64,000 bases of DNA, taken from Saccharum officinarum (Eukaryota; Streptophyta; Magnoliopsida; Poales; Poaceae). How positions within the stretch are numbered: the first letter of the stretch is position 1; each line of letters opens with the position of its first letter. Of this stretch, positions 10,567 to 22,280 are shown in pieces. The notes under the pieces were generated by a model. It saw nothing but the letters and a program-made list of their open reading frames with translations, was not told where the DNA came from and made no database searches. Position numbers and translations under genes: made by a program. Location of the stretch: positions 38,299,335 through 38,363,334 of the forward strand of contig CM036191.1 of the NCBI GenBank assembly GCA_020631735.1, given 5' to 3'.

Positions 10567-13500
10567 TGTCACACCTAAAATTTCCTATTTTGAGTTGTGC
10601 ATGAAAAACACTAAATAAAATAAATGATTTTAATATTTGAATAAAACTTATCCGATAAATTAAGTTGATGCTAATTTAAATGTAGAAAACTGTGGTTTAA
10701 AACTTTTCCATATTAATTTGATAGGCTTTTCATGATGTGATGTTTGCTTGTTGCTTAACTTGGTGTTATGAGCGAGTAAAATTTTCAAAACGCGTTTAGT
10801 AAGTCATTTATCTTTTTCTGGCTTGTCCCTGCCTTTTTCTGTAACTAAATCTCTACTTTCTCGATCTTAATCTTTTCATACGGAGAATTCCTAGATCATC
10901 TTCTTCTACTCCGTATCACTCCTTTCAATTCACCGTCCGTTAATCAATCTCTACAAACTTCTCGTGAATTTTTTTCTGCTTTTGTCGGAACTTCTTCCTA
11001 TTTTTCTACAAGCATAACCTAATTTTTAGAAGCTCCAAAATTATCTTACAGTGAGCTCCAAATACTTTCTTTGGGTTCCTCCAGTTCTAAAATATCTCTG
11101 GAAATTTTTCCTGAATTTTTAGAATCTTTCAGAGTATTTATGTGGCTCAAATAGTAATTCTAGATTTTCTAGAATTATTTCTAGTCATGAAATTCATTAA
11201 TTCCGAAAATAATAAAATCTAATCCTATTCCAACTTGGCTTTAACCTAGCACATATAAATACATGCAACCTTTCTCTCTTTGATCTCGTGGATCTGAAAT
11301 CCTTGGCCGAGACCCTTCATCAGCCCATAAATAGGCAAGTCTCCAGCCAGCATCGTCATTATTTTGCATTATGTAGCATCCCATCGCATCTGCCCTAGCT
11401 AGCTCACGCCGCCGCTTTGGTTGGATCTTGCCGAGAAAGGACCGGAGCACCATGGCCGTGTGTGTCGTCCGCTGCCGTGCCGCTGTCTGGAGCCAGTCGT
11501 CAGACTTCTCCTTGCGGCGTCCGCTTCACCGAGCTTCACGAAGCCGTCGAGCTTTCTCAGCCTGCGCAAAGACCCTAGGTGAGCTTGCAGCATCCTCCTC
11601 TATCTCCTTGTGTCCTTCCCGTGTCGAACCGAGGCCCTAGGCCTTTTCTCCAGTTGCCCGGCGAGGTGCTCGCCGCTGTACATGGCGCCACTGGCCGTGC
11701 ACCTTGCGTGCTCTTGGCCCCTGTTCCAATTAGCTTGACGACGTCATCACCATGTCACATATGCTTTATGGCCGATTTCTTTTAGAAAAACAAATGTATG
11801 AATACGATAGAAATACGTGACCCATAATTAGCAATCGATCTCCACTGTTTCTACGTTTTAACTCCAATTTGACCAATCAAATTGCGTAAGATTTGTAATT
11901 TCATAATCTACATGTTAGTGCTACTGTTGGTTCAGTTTTCCACCTTTAAGATTCGAGGTTATATTTAATCTATTATTTTATTAAAGAAATCTCGTTTAAT
12001 TCATAACTTATTTGTTTTAACTCCGAATTAGTTCGTTCAAATTGCAATGGATTTATAACGACATGAACTACGTAATAGTATTAATGTTTTCTTTATCAAA
12101 ATCTCTGGAATTTCATAGTTTAGATCTAATTTGATTAATAACTGTGCAACAACCCGTAGACAGTTCAGAGTCTCCAAGTCAATCTATCTGTTATCAAGAA
12201 ACCGATGATCATTACATTTTATTCATGAGGGAGTCGTACTCTTTTTGACAGAATTAAATTTACGGACATGCAAGCATGTTGCTAATGTCCTCGGCGATAT
12301 CAGCTTGCTGAAAATTATCCTTTCCAATGCATGTTGAGTAGGCTAGCTATCCTCGATGATGACAGCACTCCATCATTCTCATGTCATATATGCATTCTTT
12401 TCTTTTCTAACAGAAATAAACAATTCTAGCATATCCTTGTTGGTTACGTTGTTAGTGATGTCTTGTTGATGATTCCATATATACCTTTCTCTTTTGCAGC
12501 CAAAATACAATTCGAATATATATAAATGTCATCACATGTTTTTCCTTCCTTTTTGTAAAGTCAATGTTTAAATAAGAAATATTATGAGACATGTTTGTAA
12601 ATAAAATATGACTAGTAGCTTTAATCGACTTTTCAATTACAATGTAAATTGACTAAATTAATATATTTCACATGGTTTTGTAAACAAAATAAACCAAGCA
12701 TATAGCCTTCACTCTTATAAAGTAAATCTTTCGGTAATTATTTCTCTTTCACCGTAGCTCCGATTAGCGTGTTTTTCATGTTTATGTGTTCGTAGCAACA
12801 CGTAGGTTAGATTTCAAATCACTTTAATTGTTTGGTGTATTGTTCTAAATTTAGTCCTACTGCTTGCTTTGTGTATGATTGCATGGATGCTTGCATGGTG
12901 TTCTATGATCATGTCTAGTCGGTGTGCTTTAGTGTTGATCAAGAAGAATTTCAGCTGAAACTTTGGATTAGAAGAAGGATCTCACTTTAAGGCAAGTATA
13001 ACATGGGACCATCCTTGTTATCCTATTTACTAAAATTATCATACATATACATATGTCTCCTTGACAACCTTAGAGATTATAACTTAGTGATTGATACCTT
13101 GATTCCTTGTCAACCTATGGTTGTGCATTTGGGTAGCTATTGCTAGTGCTTAATTAGAATCAATGATCTTGTAATTTGGTTAATGGATTAAGCAACCAAC
13201 CATTAAGATGATTTTACTACTGTTGAAAGGGGGCTAGAGCAAGGGGTTATATTGTTGCTCTAGTTTCTCTCCATAAGGACTTATTTGTACGTGATCATCC
13301 GGGACATACACTGCAGCTGTGAGGGCTATATGGCTGTGGCTTTAGTTGTTTAAGAGACATTTTCTAGCTTGTTAGTGGTTACTTTAATTGGCATAAAAAA
13401 GGCTTGACACGTTGGGTGTAGGACAGCCTCTAGTCTATGAGTATAGCCGCGAAGGAATTGTGCCATTTGAAAAGGGGTTCCTACATCTGCCCGTCGAGTG

Positions 13501-14236
13501 AATCTAATGGCCCTAACTTGTTAGACAAACTTTTGAATGGCTTTATATGGTTTCCGATGTTTTGGCCTTGCACCCACGCATTTGGAAGTCGTGACTCACA
13601 GTGAAAGTGTACACCTCTGCGCAGAGTTAAAAACTGGTATACTAGCCGTGCCCACGGATATGGGCGGCCTTGGAACATCTACAGATAGTTGATCACCATT
13701 GTTATATCATGTTTAATTATTGTTGTTATTATTATGCTCATGTTAATGCTATTCATTATCCTTATTACAATGGATCATTGGTTCATTAATGGGAATTGGT
13801 TCATCTTGATGCTACTCAATTGCTAATTATATGATGATTAAAAGCTAAACGCAGTCAAACAGTGTCTAGCCTTTTTGAGCCTCATGAACCATGTGTTATA
13901 CTTGTTGAGTTCGACATGGACTCACTCTTGCTATTTCCCCCACACTCCAGTGTGTAGTAAGGTGCTATTCAGAAGAAGGATTCAGAGGTAGTGGAGTTTC
14001 TAGAAGTCTTTCAGAAGTGTTTGGCATACAGAACCACCAGTCAGCCGTCCCTGAGAAGAATGGAGCCTGAAGTTTAGTCACCGTTCTGCGATACTCTGAT
14101 GTAAGTGTTAAAATAGCTATGTATACGTTATATAATAACATTGTTTCTGATACTTTTTCATTCTGACATATGTGTGGACTTCCTAGGCACACATATGATT
14201 AGCCTGGTTTTGTTTATTAGAAAATCAGGTGTGATA
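10567..14236 (+). mobile_element. Solo LTR of a Tekay/Del-like Gypsy family (about 3.67 kb)
   Basis: It begins TGTCACACCTAAAATTT and ends AGGTGTGATA. Its 3' end (about 14160-14236) is the reverse complement of the start of the LTR at 32751, including the phrase for AGCCTGGTTTTG. The segment TAATGGCCCTAACTTGTTAG near 13506 is shared, inverted, with both other large LTR families. No primer site or coding region adjoins either end. Flanks are CCTTC and GAATT, which do not match, so a target duplication has been lost or one flank was deleted. The right flank is the middle of a copia LTR. Confidence 0.75.
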
Positions 14237-15797
14237 GAATTGGATCAAGTGCTTTAGTGGGTTGTGTAGCCCTCTGAGTAAGCTTTCCAAAATGTCCAAG
14301 ATCATCGAAATCGGAGTTCGGAGCTAAGAGTTATCGACATTTTACCGAAGAGTGGTCTGTGACCGGACTCGTGACCGGACGCGTCCGGTCAGCACCTGCG
14401 CGTCCGGTCAGCGCGTCCGGTCAGTGTTTTTCGCGTGCGAAAGTGACCGGACGCTGCAGTGAGTCCGGTCAGTGATGACCGGACGCGTCCGAACGCGTCG
14501 GGAGCTTACTGGAACCTCTCTGTTCGCTGTTTCGCTGCGACCTGCATGTCTGATCCCGTTACTGACCTGCGCGTCCAGTCAATACAAGTTTATACGCGCA
14601 AAAACTAGCCGTTGGAGCACGCTAGTGACCTGCACGTCCGGTCCGTTCAACCGGTGTGTCCGGTCGACCCTAAACTTGTCCAGTAAGGGGACTAACGGCT
14701 CTATTTCATTGTGGAGTTATAAATAGATGTTGTGCTGGCCATGGTCGGCAGCTGAGCACCCTTAGGCCTTGGTGGCTTGTGTTGGTGTGCTTGGGAGCCC
14801 TCTAACTCACTTGAGCTTGATAGTGATCATCCCATCGAGTGAGAGAGTGATTCTAGTATGTTGCATCATGAGGATTGCATCGAGCGACACTAGGTGATCG
14901 AGTTGCAAGCCGGGGGTGCTTGTTACTCTTGGAGGTTGCCACCTCCTAGATGACTTGGTGGCTTACGACTCCGTTGAAGCATGCGTGGAGATTGTGCGTG
15001 GCTCTGGACCAGGATTTGTGAGGGGGATTGTGCTCACCCCGTGGGGATCACGAAGAGCAACTCTAGTAAAGCTCGTGGCTTGGAGGATCCCCATCTTGAG
15101 AGTGGATATGTGGCACCCGCTGAGGGTTTGACTCTTGATAGTCAATTAGCTCATGATCCATCAAGTGGGTGTATCGCCACAATAGGGACTAGCTTGGTGG
15201 CAACCAAGTGAACCTCGGTGAAAAACTGCTATGTCAACATTGTGTACATCTTCTCGGTGGTTTGCTTTCGATTCATAAGCTTGTATTTACATTCATATAC
15301 TTGTCCTTGTGTAGTTGCTCTTGTAACTAGTTTGCTTGTGTAGTTTGCTAGTTACCTTATTGCTTGTGTAGCATAGAAGTAGCTCCTGTTGCATGGCTAA
15401 TTTGGTTGTGTAACCTTGTTAGTCATATTGCTTAGTTTGTGTAGCTAAGTAATTTGCGCTCTCCAGTTTGGCATTAGTTGCCTTGCTATGAGCATTGCTA
15501 GTTAGGTGGCTTGTGTTTTGCTTACTAGAATTATGTAGGAGCTCCCCGCATTGCTAAAGTACTAGTGCATAGGTTTGTTGTGACCTTGCTCTAGAATTAT
15601 TTAGAAGAGCTCTTGCTAAGGAAAGCACCTTAGTTACATAATTAGGATATTTATGAGGTGCTTGTGAACTTAGATAGAGGGGTGTAGTCTTGGCTAGACC
15701 GATAGTTTTAATTCTGTATTTATTTCGGTTTGCCGATGCGATTAATTTTAGAAAGGACTACTCACCCCCCCCTCTAGTCCGCCATCTCGACCCTTCA
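14237..15797 (+). mobile_element. 5'-truncated LTR of a copia element
   Basis: It ends in CTCGACCCTTCA directly before a primer-site-like sequence, so it is a 5' LTR. Its left part is missing where it meets the solo LTR. It shares long blocks with LTRs at 37.7-39.97 kb and, inverted, 43147-44177 (for example CACTAGGTGATCGAGTTGCA and TTGCCACCTCCTAGA). Bases 14356-14500 hold a cluster of the palindrome-like motif GACCGGACGCGTCCGGTCAG and shortened variants. A TTATAAATAG TATA-like motif is at about 14717. Confidence 0.75.
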
Positions 15798-15799
15798 AT

Positions 15800-15812
15800 T
15801 GGTATTGGAGTC
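15800..15812 (+). other. Degenerate primer binding site of the copia element
   Basis: TGGTATTGGAGTC differs from the initiator-tRNA primer site TGGTATCAGAGCC at three positions, all transitions. It lies two bases after the LTR end. Confidence 0.55.
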
Positions 15813-15852
15813 GGTCTCTCTTTTATGGTCTTCACTTACCCAACCCGAGAGG

Positions 15853-17177
15853 ATGGCGGAATATGGGCTCGATGTTGAGTGTCCACACAATTTTAATGGC
15901 ACACACTTTGCACGATAGAGAAATTGGATGACTTGCAATTTTTAAGTTTATTTCTCCTCAATTGTGGTGGATGGTAGATGTAGGCTTTTCTCAAGTGTTG
16001 GATGAAGAGAATCTAACTCAAGCACAAGAGAAATGCCTATATCTCGACACCCAAGCTATTCATATCATTTTTAGATCTTTTGATGATAGTGTCTTCAGAG
16101 AGATCATGAACATAAAAACCGTCCATGAGATTTGGAGTTATCTCAATGAGAAATATGGGATGGTCTCCGATGATTATGATGAGGATGATGAGCCTAAGGA
16201 GGAGGCACGTGAGGATGTTGAGCATGACCACAACATGGTGGTTGTGGAGGATTGCTCCACCTCATGGTCAAGTGATGATAATGATCGATTTACTACAAGT
16301 TCACTTGACAAGGATGGTGATGATGCATCAAGTGTTGCAAGTGACATTTCTACCCCAGGCACACTTGATGGTGATGAAAGTTCATGCTCGGGCCTTGATA
16401 ATGATGCTACTACAAGCCCATCCACTACATCACATTGCTTCATGTCACTAGGTGACACAAAGGTATTGAATGATAATGTGATTGATCATGTTGATTCATA
16501 TGATGAGCTTGTTAGTAAACTTGCTAGCATGACCATGTCTTTAGAAAATGAGAAAGCTAAAACAATGGAATTGGAAAATCAAAACTCATTTCTAAAGAAC
16601 TCATGTGAAGAACATAAGCATTACTTGATGTTCTTAAATCTTCACATGAGAAGCTAATGTTGACTCATGAGAAACTTTTTGCATCTCATGAGGAATTATT
16701 AGAAAAATATGCTTCTATCATTAAAACGCTTTCCAAGAAAATTAAAAATAATGAGAGCTCATCACATGAGTCTAGTGATCAATTGCAACATGTGACTAAC
16801 TCTAGTGATGTAGGGGAAAAGCATGTATCCACCTCTTGTGATGATTTGCTCGATATGCCATGTTCTTCACACATAGATACTTGTTCTACTTCTATGTCTT
16901 GTGAGACTAACCTTTTGAAGGAAACAATGAGCTCAAAAAGGAAGTGAAGAATTTGAGTAACAAGTTAAGAGGTGCTATAACTCAAAAGTCACCTTTGAGC
17001 ACATGTTGAACAACAAAAGAAGCTACAGTGACATGAGCGGCATTGGCTTCAACAAGAGCAATATCAAAGGCAAAAGATGGGGGAAGAGAATATAAAGAAA
17101 GATGAAGAAGCAAGAAATAAGAGAAGCTCTCTCATTTTATGTGCTTAAATGTCCATGAATGGGACATCTTGCAAATG
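15853..17177 (+). pseudogene. Copia gag polyprotein, broken
   Basis: The likely start is ATGGCGGAATATGGG at 15853. Stops and a frameshift follow within 100 bases: a TAG where a tryptophan is expected after FNGTHFAR, then a shift. The frame is open from 15962 to 16657 with copia gag (UBN2-type) phrases such as SQVLDEENLTQAQEKCLYLD and VHEIWSYLNEKYG. An acidic, serine-rich linker (16170-16440) and a coiled-coil-like segment (16490-16640) follow. A second frame runs 16657-16947, and relics of the expected basic C-terminal part continue to about 17080. The zinc knuckle and pol are not reached before the N gap. Gag normally forms the cytoplasmic particle; this copy cannot. Confidence 0.8.
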
Positions 17178-17277
17178 NNNNNNNNNNNNNNNNNNNNNNN
17201 NNNNNNNNNNNNNNNNNNNNNNNNNNNNNNNNNNNNNNNNNNNNNNNNNNNNNNNNNNNNNNNNNNNNNNNNNNNNN
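17178..17277. other. Assembly gap, 100 N
   Basis: A run of exactly 100 N, the conventional length for a gap of unknown size. The left side is copia gag and the right side is exon 1 of tandem copy A, so continuity across it should not be assumed. Confidence 0.99.
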
Positions 17278-17760
17278 GACTCGCTGCAGCTGTTCGACGA
17301 ATTGCTCCCCCACGGCAGGCCAGCTCCGGGAGCACTGTCGCGGGCGCGCTCGCTCTCGCGGCGATGCGGAATCTGGATCTTGAGTTTGCCACTCAACATC
17401 TTGGCATGTCGAGGTGCGTGTACGGAGCATAGCGAAGGCGGCCTCCACGCGCCTTCGAACATACGAAGATCTTGTGTGAAAGCTCGACTAAACTACCGTC
17501 AGCGGTTCCATGTAATCAGCTGACGACGGCGGCGGAGGTGGATGGAATGGCGTGGTCTAGGGTTTCGTAGCTGCGATGCCGTGCGCCGGTATTAATAGAG
17601 GAGCTGGAGAGGGGATGAGGGGAAGGAACAACGGAATAATCTAGCAGGAACGGCCCACTGCCCGATCGATGAACCGCTTGGGCCGGAAATGTTACCTCTT
17701 TGGGCTGAGCCCAACTTAACCAATGATCTATCGTGCTCCACTCAAAAAAAAAAACTATCG
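17278..17760 (-). pseudogene. Copy A of tandem family: exon-1 and promoter segment
   Basis: From the gap rightward, the minus strand carries the exon-1 block also seen in copies B and C (phrase CSRSWPAVGEQFVEQLQ), then a 5' untranslated stretch, then a promoter with TATTAATAG (about 17590), a telobox-like TAGGGTTT (about 17558) and TGGGCT/GGCCCA-type motifs around 17640-17720. The downstream body is lost at the gap. The start region differs from copy B, so I cannot define a start codon. Function unknown. Confidence 0.6.
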
Positions 17761-18194
17761 TGCTGACTGCTGTGTAAATTTTCAACGGAAGATATTCAGT
17801 GCACACATCATTTTCACAGTGTATCCTCTAAAAAATACACAAGAAGTTTTGAAAACAAAAATAAATAATAGATATACATTGCCACAGAATTTGGTACTCA
17901 TTTTTACAGAATATATACAAATAACAAATTTCATGTGCATATATGCACTGAAAATTTTCTTCTATTTTTTTTTTGAAAATAAAATTTTCTTCTATTGCAT
18001 ATGCACGAATTAGATTTTTTTATAATAATATAGACTGATGTCTCTTCTTTGAAGATGCCTGGAGCAAGTACCTATCCATTATCTAAAAGAAGCTAACTCG
18101 TGCTTGAGTTTACCACACTAGCCGATGACAACCGGGCAAAAATATTTCATTGGATGACTGCAAATAGAGACATAGAGATTGAAATTTAGACTCT
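17761..18194. other. AT-rich spacer between copies A and B
   Basis: No coding signal. It contains a short duplication of AAAATTTTCTTCTATT around 17952 and 17981 separated by a T tract. Confidence 0.5.
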
Positions 18195-18386
18195 TGGAGT
18201 TACTCCTATAAACCATATATTTTCAACGAGACAGTGGAATTTCATGAAAATTCACTGCATACAAATCCTTGGAATTTCATGAAAATTCAACGCATACACA
18301 TCTTTTTTCAGAACTCTTTTGAACACAGATGGCTAATGATGCTTTTACCATTAATTCATGTAACCACAAAAGCAATATCATTATCA

Positions 18387-18635
18387 TTACATGTTAAATA
18401 CACCACTGCAATCGAAACTAATATTGAAAATGCACATGCTCTTCAAGATCTGCTGCTGCTCAAAACGTTGATGCTCTTGTCCTGGCGGTGGGCCTTGCAC
18501 ATTATCTAGCTGCGGTTTCTTCCAGAGATCTTTCACTGTCATTATTGCTGCCCCAAATGCCACTGCATGAAAACCAATATTGTGGCATGAGAAGGCCATT
18601 GCAGACTTGCAGTATATATGTACCTGTGTCGCCAT
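18387..18635 (-). CDS. Downstream open frame of copy B, hypothetical
   Basis: An 82-codon frame on the minus strand containing SCHNIGFHAVAFGAA and TVKDLWKKPQLDN and a Q-rich end (EHQRFEQQQILKSM). The first ATG (GGACATGGCGACACAG) may not be the true start; the frame may be a terminal exon. The equivalent of copy C (around 25560-25680) has an in-frame stop soon after LWKK, so only copy B stays open. I do not recognise the protein. The frame may be chance in a duplicated non-coding transcript. Confidence 0.25.
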   Translation of the reverse strand: MATQVHIYCKSAMAFSCHNIGFHAVAFGAAIMTVKDLWKKPQLDNVQGPPPGQEHQRFEQQQILKSMCIFNISFDCSGVFNM

Positions 18636-19651
18636 GTCCTGCGCTCACATTTAGCTGTTAGAAATGTCAGCTCCAAATGTGTAAAACTGCCCAGTATCTT
18701 GCAAGGATAGATCAACAATAATGGCTCGAAGTGGCTCTGATAAATGCAAAGGAAAGAATCATCTGAACTTTCAAGATCACCGCTTATTGGAATCCATGCA
18801 GCAGTACGGATGAGGCTACCCATCAGCAGAGGCAGGCTTCCGGGAGCTCAAAATCCATGATACCGCTACTGGCAGCGTCCAGGAAGCAGGGGGACGGCGA
18901 CAGCATTGGCTCATGGCCGGGTGAGCAGAGGTTCAGGTGTTGGGGAGTTCAACCACTGCTATCATATCATACATTAAAAACACATTATGTTGAACTACCG
19001 CGCCATCATACTCAAACATTAAAAAGAAACAAGGGAGTAGTTCATATATAGACTCAATAAACCAGCAAAGTATATTTCACCCTGGAAATATGTTTGACTA
19101 ACCATGTTCAGTTAAGAACTGGAGTAGTTAAATGCATTCTAGTGGTCTTGCCTTCAAACTATTTAACATGCAAACTTTTACACATTCATCCTATTGGAAG
19201 CATGAACAACAGAACATGATAATATTGTAACTTTAGTAAACACAGATATCTGTAGATCCCTAAAAGCTTCATGATACTGTCCAAAGCATCAAACTTCCAT
19301 AGTGACATCTTATTACCACAATGAACTGAAAAAACACAACTAGAAGAACACAAGGAACAGCAGCAGGTCTGTGCTACTGCAGACAATAGGAGTTCCTGTG
19401 TTTTACAAAGTGAGCAAATCCAACCAGTCTGCCCCATATATACACTAAATGACTAAAATAAGTGAACCTGACGCTCAAATGCGCACTAACAGGACAGCAA
19501 CTGTCCAGAGAGTATCTCCAAACAAAGGAGACCCTAAGGAATATCATGGCCAGTAAATCAGACAGAGCAGGAGATCCATACAATCACTGAAACAAAATTA
19601 CATGTCAGTATGTCACAAGAACATAGTCAGTAAATTAGTGTGCTAACACAG

Positions 19652-19906
19652 CTAGCGAGCTGGTTGAAGGCGGTACAACCGAGGCAGGGCCTGGCATGGG
19701 TGGAGCAAGTCGCCGAACAGCTCGCGTGCGCGTGGTCGAGGCGTCAGGTCTAGCAACCTCTCGCGCTGCAGCTGTTCGACGAATTGCTTCCCCACGGCAG
19801 GCCAGCTCCGGGAGCATCGGTCGCGGACGGTGGGCGCTCGCTCTCGCGGCGGGACATGCCCACGGCGCCGCCAGATGCGGAATCTGGATCTGAATCGGTG
19901 GGACAT
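19652..19906 (-). CDS. Exon-1-like basic frame of copy B, hypothetical
   Basis: An 84-codon minus-strand frame starting MSHRFRSRFRIWRRRGH and containing CSRSWPAVGKQFVEQLQ and FGDLLHPCQALPRLYRLQ. It is arginine-rich at the start, like a mitochondrial or plastid targeting peptide or a basic RNA-binding tail. The ATG lies 73 bases downstream of a telobox and about 100 from the TATA-like motif, which suits a first exon. Copy A keeps the CSRSWPAVG phrase; copy C has a frameshift there. Identity unknown. A longer overlapping frame also exists on the same strand, so the choice of frame is uncertain. Confidence 0.35.
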   Translation of the reverse strand: MSHRFRSRFRIWRRRGHVPPRERAPTVRDRCSRSWPAVGKQFVEQLQRERLLDLTPRPRARELFGDLLHPCQALPRLYRLQPAR

Positions 19907-19978
19907 GTCCGCGAGACAAAAGCTCGCTTAGCAGACGGCGGCGGTGGCTGAGAGGTTGGAATGGTGGTTTGGTTTAGG

Positions 19979-20094
19979 TTAGGGTTACGGAGCTGCTCGG
20001 GTCTGTATAAATAGAGGAGCTGGAGGCCTGCAGTGGAGCAACGGAAATCGGTGAATAGCTTGGGCTGCAAGTCTGAAACTCTTTGGGCTGGGCC
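19979..20094 (-). promoter_or_regulatory. Promoter of copy B: site II motifs, TATA-like element, telobox
   Basis: On the minus strand, in order: TGGGCC/TGGGCT-class site II motifs (complement at 20084-20094 and 20061-20066), a TATTTATA element (20006-20013, TATAAATA on plus), and AACCCTAA telobox (19979-19986) close to the expected transcription start. The TATA-like element reads in both directions. The minus direction is chosen because the telobox and first exon lie on that side. Confidence 0.5.
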
Positions 20095-20160
20095 AACTTA
20101 ATTGACGACCCAGGTATAGAGCCCAGGCCCAATAAGGAGCCCAACATATGTGCTGAATCT

Positions 20161-20566
20161 TTTTCATTCAAATTGGTCAAAGCAACATTTCTCGAGGAAG
20201 TCAAACTACTTATTTCTTTTCAGTGAAACCACTTTTTTTTTCTTTATAACAAATTTTAGTGAAACCACTTTTGGCCACTAAAAAAGTTCCAGTTTAGGAT
20301 ACTCCTAACCATGACAATGGTAATCAAATCTCCGCCCAAAGGGAATGAGAGAGAGGCAAGACAAGTTTGAAGCCAAGGAGCTGTGCACAAAAAACTCCAA
20401 GAGAATATATAAGCCATAACCCATAGACAATCATGATAGAAGAGTGCCATCTATAAATCCCAATCCACTGTAATGGAGCAGATCATGCCATGAGGCCTGG
20501 CATAGCAAATATCACCTCACTGGCCGAGGACAACCCCTCCAAATAGCGATACAGAAGTAGAAACTT
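20161..20566. other. Spacer between copies B and X, no gene seen
   Basis: No coding signal or repeat structure beyond a T-rich stretch near 20230-20240. It would be upstream sequence of copy B on the minus strand. Confidence 0.45.
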
Positions 20567-20804
20567 ATAGATGCTCCTGGAGTTGCTCTTATAAACCATG
20601 TATCTTCAATGATGATGGAATTTCATCAAAATTCACTGCATACATATCATTTTTCAAAACTCAGAAGAGATTTTGAACACAGATGGCAAAAATTGCTTTT
20701 ACCATTAATATCATTATCGTTACATGCTGAATGCACAATTGAAATTGAAACAAATCTTGAAAATACACATCCTCCTCTGGATCTGTTGCTGCTCAAAGTA
20801 AATG

Positions 20805-21808
20805 GCAGGCCTAGCCTGGATGTCCGGAGACGGCTCCCACACCTATGTAGCTCCCGTGCCCGCATCCTGCCCCATGTTCCGTGTCCGCATCCCGCCCAAG
20901 CACCAGTGCCTACGTTCGTCGCAAGACCCGCACCCCGCACGGGAAACCCACGTGGGTTGACCCATGCCTCGCCCTAGCACCAGTGCCTGCGTCCGTCGCA
21001 GGACCGTGCCCCGCACGGGAAACCCACGTGGGTTGACTCACAGCTACGCCCCAGTAGTAGCGACAACCACCCGCTGACTTTTGAAACATTTGTAATATAC
21101 GTCTAAAATAGATGAAACACTTGAAACATGCATGTATAGGCATAGCAACATATGCAACATCCAGATAAACACTTGGAACATAAGTATGAAACATATGAAA
21201 CACTTGAAACATGTGTGTAGAGCCATAGAAACATATGCAACATCCAGATGGAACACTTGAAACATACGTCTGAAACATCTAAAACACTTAAAACATAGGC
21301 TTGCAACATGTGTGTATTGTTATTTAACATACGTAACATCCCAGATCTAGTTTTGAAACATCCATATAAAACACTTGAAACATGAGTTTAAAATGTCTGA
21401 AACACTTGAAACATGATGTCGCCAACCACCATGGCCTACCTTCTAGGGTACTGTGGTAGCCAGCAAGCTCGGGTCTCCGCGGTGGGGGAAAGGCATAGCA
21501 TGGTGGAGGTAGGCACGATACAACGTGAGACGGTCGAGCGGTGAGGAAAGGGGGCCGACAGATGAGCGGCCACGCTGCGGCTCGGCCACTTGGCTACGCG
21601 TGTAGCCCGGCGCAGTGACGAGCGCTAGGCGTGGGCCGGCGGGGTGCCTCTCGGGCAGCTCGGCCTTGGCGCTCGGGACGACAGCGCTCAGTGCTCGAAG
21701 TCGTTGTGTCGTGGCCTCGGGGGTGCAGATAAGGAGAAGGAGCGGGGACTTTTTCTTTGAAGATGGAACCATGTGGGGGGGACCGCGTCGTGTCTGGACG
21801 CGGTCGCA
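20805..21808. mobile_element. 1004-bp DNA transposon, probably Mutator-like, non-autonomous
   Basis: It interrupts copy X and is flanked by a 9-bp near-identical duplication: AAGTAAATG at 20796-20804 and AAATAAATG at 21809-21817. Nine-base duplications are typical of Mutator-like elements. The ends share only weak inverted similarity. It carries GC-rich ends and a central run of GAAACA-type microrepeats, with no transposase. Confidence 0.55.
21080..21420. repeat. Degenerate GAAACA-type microrepeat inside the 1-kb insertion
   Basis: More than a dozen copies of TTGAAACAT/ATGAAACAC with longer repeated phrases such as ACATATGCAACATCCAGAT (near 21147 and 21232). This is repetitive subterminal sequence of the transposon, not coding. 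Confidence 0.7.
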
Positions 21809-21926
21809 AAATAAATGTTGATGCTCTAGCTACGGTAACTTTCAGAGATCTTTCACTTTCAGGACTGCATGGAAACCAATATCGTGGCAAGAGAAGGGCA
21901 CTGCATACTTGCAGTATATCCATTTA

Positions 21927-22168
21927 GGGTGTGTTCAGTTGCTTCAAACTTCCAAAAATTTTACAAGATTTTCCGTCACATCGAATCTTTGGACGCATGC
22001 ATAGAGCATTAAATATAGATAAAAAAATAACTAATTACACAGTTTGATTATAAATCACGAGACGAATCTTTAGAACATAATTACTCCATAATTGGACACT
22101 AATTGCCAAATACAAACGAAAGAGTTACTGTGCTTCAAAAAATTTTACAGGGCCAACTAAACACACCC
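21927..22168. mobile_element. Tourist-like MITE (PIF/Harbinger), 242 bp
   Basis: Terminal inverted repeats GGGTGTGTTCAGTTG and, inverted, GGGTGTGTTTAGTTGG. Flanks are TTA on the left and TTG on the right, a decayed TWA duplication. The body (GACGAATCTTT..., CATAATTGGACAC) matches the MITE at 50617. The corresponding site is empty in copy C near 25675, confirming an insertion. Confidence 0.85.
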
Positions 22169-22280
22169 TTGTTCCCATGTCCTGCACTCACATTTAGCTG
22201 TGTCAGAAAGGTCAGCTATAAATGTGCCAAACTGCCCAGTATCTTGCAAAGATAAAGCAATAATAATAGCTTGAAGTGGC

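Larger units (their letters stand above)
18195..20160 (-). other. Copy B of tandem family: most complete unit, unidentified minus-strand transcription unit
   Basis: This is the reference copy of a segment repeated as copies A (partial), X (broken), C and D (promoter only). Reading the minus strand: a promoter with TGGGCT/TGGGCC site II motifs, TATA-like element and telobox at about 20100-19979; a basic exon-1-like frame (19906-19652); intron-like sequence with possible splice sites; and a downstream open frame (18635-18387). Site II plus telobox is typical of plant ribosomal, translation and snoRNA-host genes, but I recognise no product. It could be coding, a pseudogene family, or a non-coding RNA host. 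Confidence 0.55.

Noticed and set aside
11241..11785. Short frames near 11241-11785 resembling a small gene
   Set aside because: They lie inside the solo LTR 10567-14236, overlap on both strands and show no family motif.
14716..14726. TTATAAATAG as a host gene promoter
   Set aside because: It is in the copia LTR at the position expected for the element's own TATA box.
17132..17523. Six-frame open stretches crossing 17178-17277
   Set aside because: They are open only because the gap is N; the two sides are different elements.
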